Source: Anaerolineae bacterium (GTDB lineage Bacteria; Chloroflexota; Anaerolineae; JAADDB01). Taken from it: a DNA stretch of 14,056 nt. This document shows, one piece after another, positions 6,814 to 14,056 of the stretch. The number at the start of each line of letters is the position of its first letter. Position 1 is the stretch's first letter. The translations under genes and the position numbers were made by a program. Under the pieces are notes generated by a model. The model had not been told where the DNA came from. It did not search any database and worked only from the letters and a program-made list of their open reading frames with translations. The stretch is from NCBI GenBank assembly GCA_015489285.1, contig WGAA01000257.1:1-14056 (forward strand), given 5' to 3'.

Positions 6814-8235
6814 TTACCGCTTTACCTTGTCCTTCGTGAAGCCGGGCTCCGTCATCAAGCGGGGGTCGAGGATGCGTTCGGCTTCCTCGGGGGTGAGGAG
6901 GCCCATTTCCACGACGACCTCCTTGACGGTGCGACCCTCGCGCAGGGCCTTCTTCACCACCTCCGCGGCCTTGTCGTACCCGATGATGGGGTTCAGAGCC
7001 GTGCCCAGGATGGGATTGCGGTCGACCAGGGAGGTGATGCGCTCCACGTTGACGTCGAAGCCCGCGACGGCCTTGTCCGCCAGGACGCGAGCCGCGTTGC
7101 CCAAAATCTTGATGGACTGGAGCAGGTTATGGGCGATGACGGGGAGCATGACGTTGAGTTCGAAGTCGCCCAGGGCCCCGCCGAAGTTGATGGCGACGTC
7201 GTTGCCGAAGACTTGCGCCGCGACCATGCGGACGGCTTCGGCAATGACGGGGTTGACTTTGCCGGGCATGATGGAGGATCCGGGTTGGAGCGCGGGGAGC
7301 TTGATCTCGGCCAGGCCGGCGATGGGGCCGGAGTTCATCCAGCGCATGTCGTTGGCGAATTTCATGAGGGACGCGGCCACGGTCTTCAACTGGCCGCTGA
7401 GCTCGACCGCCGCGTCCTGCGCGGCCTGAGCCTCGAAGTGGTTCTCCGCCTCGCGGAAGGGCAACCCCGTCATCTCGGAGAGGATGGCCGCGACCCGTTT
7501 GCCGAATTCGGGGTGCGTGTTGATGCCTGTGCCCACCGCGGTCCCTCCCAGCGCGAGCTCGGCCAGGCGGGGCAGGGCGGACTCGATGCGCGCGATCCCC
7601 AGCTCCACCTGCCGGGCCCAACCGGAGATCTCCTGGCCCAGGCGGATGGGCATCGCGTCCATCAAGTGGGTGCGCCCCGTCTTCACCAGGTGGTCCCACT
7701 CCTCGGCCTTCTTCACCAGCGTCTCGTGGAGGTGCCGCAGCCCGGGCAGGAGGATTTCCTCGACCTCCAGGTAGGCCGCGACGTGGATGGCCGAGGGGAT
7801 GACGTCGTTGGAGGATTGGCCGCGGTTGACGTGGTCGTTGGGGTGGACGGGGGATTTGGTGCCCGGTTTCCCGCCCAGGAGGATGTTGGCCCGGTTGGAG
7901 ATGACTTCGTTGGCGTTCATGTTCGTGGAGGTCCCGGAGCCCGTCTGGAAGATGTCGATGGGGAATTGGTCATCCCACTTGCCCTCCGCGACCTCCATGG
8001 CCGCTTGCATGATGGCGTTGGCCAGGGTTTCGTCCAGCAGTCCCAGTTCCAGGTTGGCTTTGGCGGCCGCGTACTTGATGAGCCCCAGCGCTCGGATGAA
8101 CGTACGCGGGAAGCGAATGCCGCTGATGGGGAAGTTTTCCACCGCCCGTTGGGTCTGCGCTCCCCAAAGGGCGTCCGCAGGCACGGGAACTTCACCAAGG
8201 GAATCCCGCTCGATACGATATTCTTTCTCTGCCAT
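6814..8235 (-). CDS. fumC: Class II fumarate hydratase (FumC)
   Basis: FumC reversibly hydrates fumarate to malate in the TCA cycle and needs no iron-sulfur cluster. The 473 residues have the full family length. QTGSGTSTNMNANEVISNRA lies at 97-116, the catalytic-His segment TGRTHLMDA at 186-194 (His190), GGTAVGTGINTHPE at 230-243 and the superfamily signature GSSIMPGKVNP at 319-329. TGSGT and GGTAVGTGINTHPE separate it from aspartate ammonia-lyase. AAAGGAGG ends six bases before the ATG at 8235, an excellent ribosome site. It stands 102 bases after the carboxyltransferase gene and is followed by two hairpins, so it may be the last gene of that transcript or have its own promoter; I see no clear promoter boxes in the spacer. 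Confidence 0.95.
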   Translation of the reverse strand: MAEKEYRIERDSLGEVPVPADALWGAQTQRAVENFPISGIRFPRTFIRALGLIKYAAAKANLELGLLDETLANAIMQAAMEVAEGKWDDQFPIDIFQTGSGTSTNMNANEVISNRANILLGGKPGTKSPVHPNDHVNRGQSSNDVIPSAIHVAAYLEVEEILLPGLRHLHETLVKKAEEWDHLVKTGRTHLMDAMPIRLGQEISGWARQVELGIARIESALPRLAELALGGTAVGTGINTHPEFGKRVAAILSEMTGLPFREAENHFEAQAAQDAAVELSGQLKTVAASLMKFANDMRWMNSGPIAGLAEIKLPALQPGSSIMPGKVNPVIAEAVRMVAAQVFGNDVAINFGGALGDFELNVMLPVIAHNLLQSIKILGNAARVLADKAVAGFDVNVERITSLVDRNPILGTALNPIIGYDKAAEVVKKALREGRTVKEVVVEMGLLTPEEAERILDPRLMTEPGFTKDKVKR

Positions 8236-8256
8236 ATTCGGCCTCCTTTATGTTGG

Positions 8257-8304
8257 CGGTCTTCCCTCCCCCTCGCTCCGGCGGCGAGGGCGGAAGCAAG
8301 ACCG
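8257..8304. other. Hairpin between the carboxyltransferase gene and fumC
   Basis: An outer arm CGGTCTT (8257-8263) pairs with AAGACCG (8298-8304), and an inner CCCTCGC (8270-8276) pairs with GCGAGGG (8284-8290) around a seven-base loop. No T run follows on the minus strand. It ends about 20 bases before the fumC start, so it could be a terminator, a processing point or a leader structure of fumC. Confidence 0.4.
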
Positions 8305-8337
8305 CGGTGCTGACACGTTCGACACCGACGACCGCGC

Positions 8338-9889
<1,552 letters not shown>

Positions 9890-9897
<8 letters not shown>

Positions 9898-10480
9898 GTG
9901 TCTCCCTCCTGTGAGGGTGTGTTTTGCGGGCCCGAATGAGTAACCACGCGGTCATGCCCCAGGTGAAGGCGATGGTGTGCCATTTGATGAGGGGGTAGAT
10001 CCGCATGTCCGGGATGGGTGGGTAGGTGTTCCACCCGTAATCCGAATAGTCGGAGAGGACGAACCAGGCCCATGTGATGAGGACCCAGCTCAGCCGCGGC
10101 CGGATGTAGGTGAGCAGGTAGAGGCCTTCGACGATCATGCCCAGGTGGGTAAGGCACATGGCAATGCCCATCCATTCCAGGGGGTATCCCAGGGCCCAGT
10201 ACCCGTACCAGGCGACGTTCGTCCACACGCCGTATTTGATGAGGCCGAAGGCGACCAGGGTGTTGTACACGTTGTTCCCCTTGCCCTTGAGGGTCAGGAT
10301 GTACGCGGGCACGAAGAGGAGGGCGAAGAGGGGACAGTCCGGGACGAAGGGCCAGAGGATGGGGGGTGTTTGCGCCAGTTGAGGGCCGTACCAGTAGATG
10401 ACCCCCAGGATGAAGCCCAGCACGTTGGCGATGACGATGATCGGAATGAGCCGTGGATGTTCCAGAATCCGCTTCAGCAA
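9890..10480 (-). CDS. DUF1405 (YpjA-like) multi-pass membrane protein
   Basis: The 196-residue protein has about six membrane helices (roughly 11-30, 43-63, 71-98, 103-124, 130-144, 164-183) and a short basic tail. The VPDCP motif at 46-50, the YPPIPD segment at 153-158 and the overall plan match DUF1405 proteins such as Bacillus YpjA; their function is not known. I chose a TTG at 10480, preceded by GAGGA, because it gives the usual family length. An in-frame ATG at 10639 would add 53 residues encoded by palindromic, clearly non-coding sequence. The stop overlaps the carboxyltransferase start by eight bases, which suggests coupling. A membrane partner for a decarboxylase is an appealing thought, but this protein does not resemble the known decarboxylase beta subunits. 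Confidence 0.78.
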
Positions 10481-10500
10481 GGTTCCTCGTCTCCCGTATA

Positions 10501-10529
10501 GGGCTTTTCGGGAGCGTTCGGAAAAGCCC
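10501..10529. repeat. Hairpin 5' of the DUF1405 gene
   Basis: GGGCTTTTC (10501-10509) and GAAAAGCCC (10521-10529) form nine perfect pairs around an 11-base loop. It overlaps the outer arm of the larger palindrome and ends about 20 bases before the TTG start at 10480 on the minus strand, so it may lie in the mRNA leader. Confidence 0.6.
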
Positions 10530-10605
10530 GCCTGGAGTTTCAGACTTCCGAAGTTTCGAAAACTTCGGAAGTCTGAAAGAAGAATGCACGTTTCCGAACA
10601 CTCCC
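10510..10605. repeat. Concentric palindrome, 96 bases, with a 41-base near-perfect core
   Basis: The core at 10538-10578 has two perfect 19-base arms (TTTCAGACTTCCGAAGTTT and its complement) around CGA. Outside it, GGGAGCGTTCGGAAA (10510-10524) faces TTTCCGAACACTCCC (10591-10605), 14 of 15 paired, with the same centre to within half a base. Such nested symmetry without coding content resembles a REP/MITE-type dispersed element, although no target-site duplication or transposase is visible. A terminator is less likely because no T run follows on the minus strand. Confidence 0.75.
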
Positions 10606-10616
10606 TTTTCGTGTAA

Positions 10617-10653
10617 GACGTCCGAGGCCTCTTACCCAAAGACCTCGGACGTC
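10617..10653. terminator. Hairpin downstream of the MDR gene
   Basis: GACGTCCGAGG (10617-10627) and CCTCGGACGTC (10643-10653) form 11 perfect pairs, with TCTT/AAGA able to extend the stem inside the loop. It starts 28 bases after the stop of the MDR gene. On the minus strand TTACACG follows, not a T run, so termination is only possible. Confidence 0.5.
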
Positions 10654-10680
10654 GCTTTCGTCAAGCCTTACCTCTCGTAT

Positions 10681-11715
10681 CTAAGCGGCGATCTCCAGCA
10701 CGATCTTCCCCATGTGTTCGCCCTTTATCATGCGGGCAAGGGCCTCGGGATAGGCTTCCATAGGCCATATGCTGTCGATGGGCGGGTCGACCTGGCCCCG
10801 GAAGACGGCTTGCATGGCCGCCCGGAATTCGCTCTGGGACCCCATCGTCGAGCCGATGATGCTGATCTGCTTCCAGAAGATGAGGCGGATGTCCGCGCCG
10901 CTGCGGGGGCCCGTAGTCGCCCCTACGGTGACGAGACGTCCTCCACGGGCCAGCGCGCGCAGGCTGTGGGGGAAGGTGGCCTCGCCCACGTTGTCCACCA
11001 CCACGTCGACGCCCCGCTTCCCCGTGTCCCGGTAGACGGCTTTCCACCACTCTTCCGTCCGGTAATCATACACCACATCCGCGCCCAGGTCGCGCGCGTA
11101 GCGCACCTTTTCCGGCCCGCCCGCAGCCACGTAGACGACGGCGCCCGCCATTTTGGCCAGCTGGATGGCCGCGCTGTTTACCCCACCCCCCGCGCCGACG
11201 ACAAGGACCCGTTCCCCGGGACGCAGGCCCGCGCGGGTGAAGAGCATCCGCCACGCGGTGAGGTAGACGAGGGGCGCAGCCGCGGCCTTTTCCAGGGGAA
11301 ATCCCTCGGGCACGCGCACGAGGTTGCGCTCGGGGATGGTCACGTACTCCGCGTACACCCCGGGGAAGTGTTCCCCCAGGAGTCCGTAGTTCACGCAGAG
11401 GCTGTGTTCCCCCCGCTCGCACCATTCGCAGCGGGTGCACCATATGCCCGGGTTGGCCACGACCCGGGCGCCCACGTTCCATCCCCGGACGTGGGAGCCC
11501 AGGGCCACGATCTCGCCGGCCATGTCCGAACCGAGGACGTGGGGCATGGCCAGGTTGAGCCCCGGCCATCCCCGGCGGACCCAATCGTCCAGGCGGTTGA
11601 GGGCCGCGTAGTGCACCCGGATGAGGACTTCGTCGGGGGCGGGGGTGGGTTGAGGGATGTCCAGGATCTGGATGACTTCGGGACCGCCGTGTTCGTAGAA
11701 TCCGATGGCTCGCAT
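10681..11715 (-). CDS. MDR-superfamily oxidoreductase with structural zinc but no evident catalytic zinc site
   Basis: The 344-residue protein belongs to the medium-chain dehydrogenase/reductase superfamily and should use NAD(P)H. The nucleotide-binding motif is VVGAGGGV at 172-179. Four cysteines at 93, 96, 99 and 107 match the structural zinc lobe of zinc alcohol dehydrogenases. In contrast, the usual catalytic Cys is absent near residue 40 (ALNRLDDW) and the GHE motif is replaced by GSDMAG at 62-67. It therefore may reduce a C=C bond, as quinone or acryloyl-CoA reductases do, rather than oxidise an alcohol. The acyl-CoA dehydrogenase directly upstream supports an acyl-CoA substrate. The upstream stop TGA forms part of the ribosome site GAGGGGG, seven bases or so before the ATG at 11715, so the two are one operon. 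Confidence 0.85.
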   Translation of the reverse strand: MRAIGFYEHGGPEVIQILDIPQPTPAPDEVLIRVHYAALNRLDDWVRRGWPGLNLAMPHVLGSDMAGEIVALGSHVRGWNVGARVVANPGIWCTRCEWCERGEHSLCVNYGLLGEHFPGVYAEYVTIPERNLVRVPEGFPLEKAAAAPLVYLTAWRMLFTRAGLRPGERVLVVGAGGGVNSAAIQLAKMAGAVVYVAAGGPEKVRYARDLGADVVYDYRTEEWWKAVYRDTGKRGVDVVVDNVGEATFPHSLRALARGGRLVTVGATTGPRSGADIRLIFWKQISIIGSTMGSQSEFRAAMQAVFRGQVDPPIDSIWPMEAYPEALARMIKGEHMGKIVLEIAA

Positions 11716-11725
11716 GGCATCCCCC

Positions 11726-12910
11726 TCAGCAGCTTCCCCGCAGGCCCAGGACCTGCCGGGCGATGACCAGCCGTTGGATTTCGCTGGTCCCTTCGTAGAT
11801 TTCCGTGATCTTCGCGTCCCGGAAGTAGCGCTCGATGGGCAGTTCCTTGCTGTACCCCATGCCCCCGTGGATTTGCACGGCCTGGTGGGTGCAGAACATG
11901 GCCGTCTCGCTGGCGAAGAGTTTGGCCATCGAGGCTTCCAGGGTGAACCGTTCTCCCGTGTCCTTGGCCCGCTCTTTGGCCATGGCCGCGTTGTAGATGA
12001 GCCCGCGCGCGGCCTCGATGCGGGTCTTCATGTCCGCGATCTTCCACTGGATGCCCTGGAATTCGCCGATCTTGTGCCCGAAGGCCTCCCGCTGGCGGGC
12101 CCATTCCACGGACGCGTCGAACGCAGCCACCGCGACGCCCAGGGCCTGGGCCGCGATGCCGATGCGCCCCACGTCCAGGACGGACATGGCGATCTTGAAG
12201 CCCATGCCCGGTTCCCCCAGGACGTTCTCCACGGGGACTTTCATGTCCTCGAAGAAGAGTTCGCAGGTGGCGCTGGCCCGGATGCCCAGCTTCGGCTCCA
12301 CTTTGCCGCGGATGAGCCCGGGGGTATCCCCTTCCACGATGAAGGCGGTGACGCCCCGGTGCCGCTTCTCCGGCTCGGTCATGGCGAAGAGGATGAAGTA
12401 ATCGGCTACCGGTCCGCTGGTGATCCAGGATTTGCGCCCATTGATGATGTAGTAGCGGCCGTCGTCGCTGAGGACGGCTCGGGTCTTTATGTTGCCCGCG
12501 TCGGAACCGGATTGGGGTTCGGTGAGCGCGTAGGCGCCGATGGCCTGGCCGCTGGCCACGGGGACCAGGTATTTCTGTTTCTGCTCCTCGGTGCCGTAGC
12601 GGAGGATGCCGTACCCGTAGAGGGAGTTGTTGACGGACATGATGGTGCTGGTGGCCACGTCGGCCTTGGCGACCTCTTCCATCGCCAGGACGTAGGAGAG
12701 GGTGTCCAGTCCGGCGCCCCCGTACTCCTCGGGTATTTCGATGCCCATCAGGCCCATTTCGCCCATTTTCTTGACGATGGGCATGGGGAATTCGCCGGTT
12801 TCGTCGTAGTGGGCGGCCAGGGGCGCAATTTCCTTTTGCGCGAATTCCCGGACGGCCTCCCGGATCATGCGGTGCTCCTCGTCGAGCATGAATTCGAACG
12901 CGACGCTCAT
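11726..12910 (-). CDS. Acyl-CoA dehydrogenase, short/medium-chain type
   Basis: This FAD enzyme introduces a trans-2 double bond into acyl-CoA esters and passes electrons to ETF. The 394 residues have the usual length. Signature 1 is AYALTEPQSGSD at 126-137; signature 2 is QIHGGMGYSKELPIERYFRD at 346-365. The catalytic base is Glu373 in IYEGTSEIQR. GRKSWITSG at 158-166 is the usual beta-domain segment. I chose the ATG at 12910, preceded by GGAGGA, rather than an ATG at 13072, which would add 54 residues overlapping the previous gene and lacking family resemblance. Chain length cannot be read with certainty; the sequence style is that of butyryl-CoA dehydrogenase-like enzymes. ETF genes are not in the window. 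Confidence 0.93.
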   Translation of the reverse strand: MSVAFEFMLDEEHRMIREAVREFAQKEIAPLAAHYDETGEFPMPIVKKMGEMGLMGIEIPEEYGGAGLDTLSYVLAMEEVAKADVATSTIMSVNNSLYGYGILRYGTEEQKQKYLVPVASGQAIGAYALTEPQSGSDAGNIKTRAVLSDDGRYYIINGRKSWITSGPVADYFILFAMTEPEKRHRGVTAFIVEGDTPGLIRGKVEPKLGIRASATCELFFEDMKVPVENVLGEPGMGFKIAMSVLDVGRIGIAAQALGVAVAAFDASVEWARQREAFGHKIGEFQGIQWKIADMKTRIEAARGLIYNAAMAKERAKDTGERFTLEASMAKLFASETAMFCTHQAVQIHGGMGYSKELPIERYFRDAKITEIYEGTSEIQRLVIARQVLGLRGSC

Positions 12911-12947
12911 GGTCGTTCCTCCAACGTTGGGTTTCGGGTGTCGGGGA

Positions 12948-14056
12948 TCAGTCCTCTCCCCGGGGAGGACACACGTCCTCGGGCCGGAGAGGGGGCACAT
13001 CGGTGAGGGGATAGCCGCTGAGGAGGTCCAGTTTCTCGGGATCGGCTTCGAGCGCCCGGACAACGGCCTCACACGCGGCCCGGGGATCCCCCTTCTCCTG
13101 GAAGACGTCCCACCACGTCTGGGCGAGGGGGGTGAAGGGGGCCTTTGCCAGCTGGGTGGTCAGGGTAGTCAGGGTGGCTTTGGCCAGTTCCTTGTTGCCC
13201 GCGAAGCCCGCGGAGATGGCCAATCCCAGCCCGGCAAAGCTGCGCACCGCGGCCATTTCCTCGTCCTCGTCGGCTCCCGGCTTGCAGGCGCTGAGCCCCT
13301 GGGCGGCCAGGATCTGGGCGAAGCGCTCGATGGGCCGGTCCCACCCGTATTCGGGGCCCGTCCACAGGGCGACCAGCGCGGAGTGCAGCGCGTAGCGGGC
13401 GCAGGTGGTATCCTCGTATGTCACGTCGAAGAGGGTGTAGGGGGCACCCCCGTCCGAAGCCCACACCTGGGTGCGTTGGGGGATCTCCGTCGGCCGGGTG
13501 CTGTAGACGTTTTCCTGGAGGAGGATTTCCTGGCCGCTCCCCGGGGCCTCGTCGGCAAAGTCGACGCGGGCGTTGTGTCCCTGGGGTTGTCCTTTCACCC
13601 AGGAGGTGTACGCGTCGTCGACCCAGGAGTAGACGGAGGCGAATAGGGTGCAGTCGGGCGCTTCCCCGTCCGCGCAGCGGACTTCCTGCCACACGACGTC
13701 CGTGTGGCCGTCCTGGTTCAGGTCCTCCACGGCGAGGAGGGTGACGGTTCCCGAGTAGGAGCGGCGAAAGGCCAGACGGAATTCCCCGTCCTGGCGGTGC
13801 AGGGCGAGGAGGACGCCGGGCCCCACGTCAATGCCCTTGTGCAGGGGGAGGTCGAGGGCGAGGAGGATGTCCTCGTCCCCGTCGCCGTCCACGTCATGGC
13901 CTCCCACGCCGCCGTACGCGTCGCCGGTGAGGGCGCACTGGCGGGTGGCCTCGTAGAGTTTGAGGATGTCCCCCTGGGTGGCGATGGCGGTGTTCAGGGC
14001 CCATTCCGCGAGCTGGTTCAGGTTCTGGGGGCAGGTGGGATGTTCGGCCGCGGGGG
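12948..14056 (-). CDS. FG-GAP/VCBS-like protein, probably exported (N-terminus outside window)
   Basis: The frame is open from the right edge to a stop at 12948, giving 368 visible residues; no start can be chosen, and the GTG at 13907 is internal. Two calcium-loop motifs are visible, DVDGDGDED at 54-62 and DLNQDGHTD at 111-119 of the fragment, each followed by a hydrophobic strand (ILLALDL; VVWQEV). This is the pattern of FG-GAP/VCBS beta-propeller blades. The last 150 or so residues look helical, including LAKATLTTLTTQLAKA. Scattered cysteines suggest an extracytoplasmic site, but the signal peptide is not visible. It ends 37 bases before the acyl-CoA dehydrogenase start with no clear terminator between them. 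Function unknown. Confidence 0.75.
   Translation of the reverse strand, partial: PAAEHPTCPQNLNQLAEWALNTAIATQGDILKLYEATRQCALTGDAYGGVGGHDVDGDGDEDILLALDLPLHKGIDVGPGVLLALHRQDGEFRLAFRRSYSGTVTLLAVEDLNQDGHTDVVWQEVRCADGEAPDCTLFASVYSWVDDAYTSWVKGQPQGHNARVDFADEAPGSGQEILLQENVYSTRPTEIPQRTQVWASDGGAPYTLFDVTYEDTTCARYALHSALVALWTGPEYGWDRPIERFAQILAAQGLSACKPGADEDEEMAAVRSFAGLGLAISAGFAGNKELAKATLTTLTTQLAKAPFTPLAQTWWDVFQEKGDPRAACEAVVRALEADPEKLDLLSGYPLTDVPPLRPEDVCPPRGED

Noticed and set aside
5092..8313. Plus-strand open frame of 1073 codons spanning three genes
   Set aside because: It runs antisense to the ubiD-like gene, the membrane protein gene and fumC, each of which has clear family motifs or an operon fit. 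Its translation is rich in Asp, Gly, His, Val and Arg with no domain, the usual result of antisense reading in GC-rich coding DNA.
10481..10639. N-terminal extension of the DUF1405 gene from an ATG at 10639
   Set aside because: The 53 extra residues are encoded by the palindromes themselves and would exceed the family length. A TTG with a ribosome site lies just before the conserved part.
10501..10653. Palindromes as a CRISPR array
   Set aside because: The three hairpins differ in sequence, and there are no regularly spaced repeats or spacers and no cas genes.
12911..13072. N-terminal extension of the acyl-CoA dehydrogenase from an ATG at 13072
   Set aside because: The extra 54 residues overlap the upstream gene and have no family resemblance, while the ATG at 12910 has a strong ribosome site.

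Overview
Nine complete genes and two genes cut by the window edges are visible, all on the minus strand, so transcription runs from high to low coordinates. GC content is high, third codon positions are mostly G or C, and runs of C and G are frequent. Futalosine-pathway menaquinone genes, an actinobacterial-style class II fumarase and FG-GAP/glycosidase-type exported proteins together suggest a Gram-positive-like or Chloroflexota (Anaerolineae-like) bacterium, possibly thermophilic. That assignment is inference from protein style only; no rRNA or other marker gene is present.

Layout in transcription order (right to left). (1) 14056-12948: C-terminal part of a large, probably exported protein with two calcium-loop/FG-GAP-like motifs. 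(2) 12910-8338: an acyl-CoA group made of an acyl-CoA dehydrogenase, an MDR-type oxidoreductase, a 200-base spacer full of palindromes, a DUF1405-like membrane protein, and a propionyl/methylmalonyl-CoA carboxyltransferase subunit overlapping it by 8 bases. (3) 8235-6814: class II fumarase, followed by two strong hairpins. (4) 6699-1856: an unrecognised two-pass membrane protein, a UbiD-family decarboxylase, a SanA/YdcF-type DUF218 membrane protein, then the radical SAM enzyme MqnC and the prenyltransferase MqnP. Most neighbours here overlap or lie a few bases apart. (5) 1633-1: a secreted TIM-barrel glycoside-hydrolase-like protein, open at the left edge, with its own candidate promoter.

The genes fit two metabolic themes. 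Acyl-CoA dehydrogenase, MDR reductase and the carboxyltransferase fit short-chain acyl-CoA or propionyl-CoA metabolism, and fumarase is one of the later TCA steps after methylmalonyl-CoA enters as succinyl-CoA. MqnC, MqnP and the UbiD-like decarboxylase cover the ring-forming, prenylating and decarboxylating steps of futalosine-dependent menaquinone synthesis; mqnA, B, D, E and a UbiX-type flavin prenyltransferase are not in the window.

No tRNA, rRNA, CRISPR array, transposase, phage gene or defence system was seen. The most unexplained non-coding structure is the nested palindrome at 10501-10653. The least explained proteins are the membrane protein at 6016-6699, the glycosidase-like protein at the left edge and the FG-GAP-like protein at the right edge.
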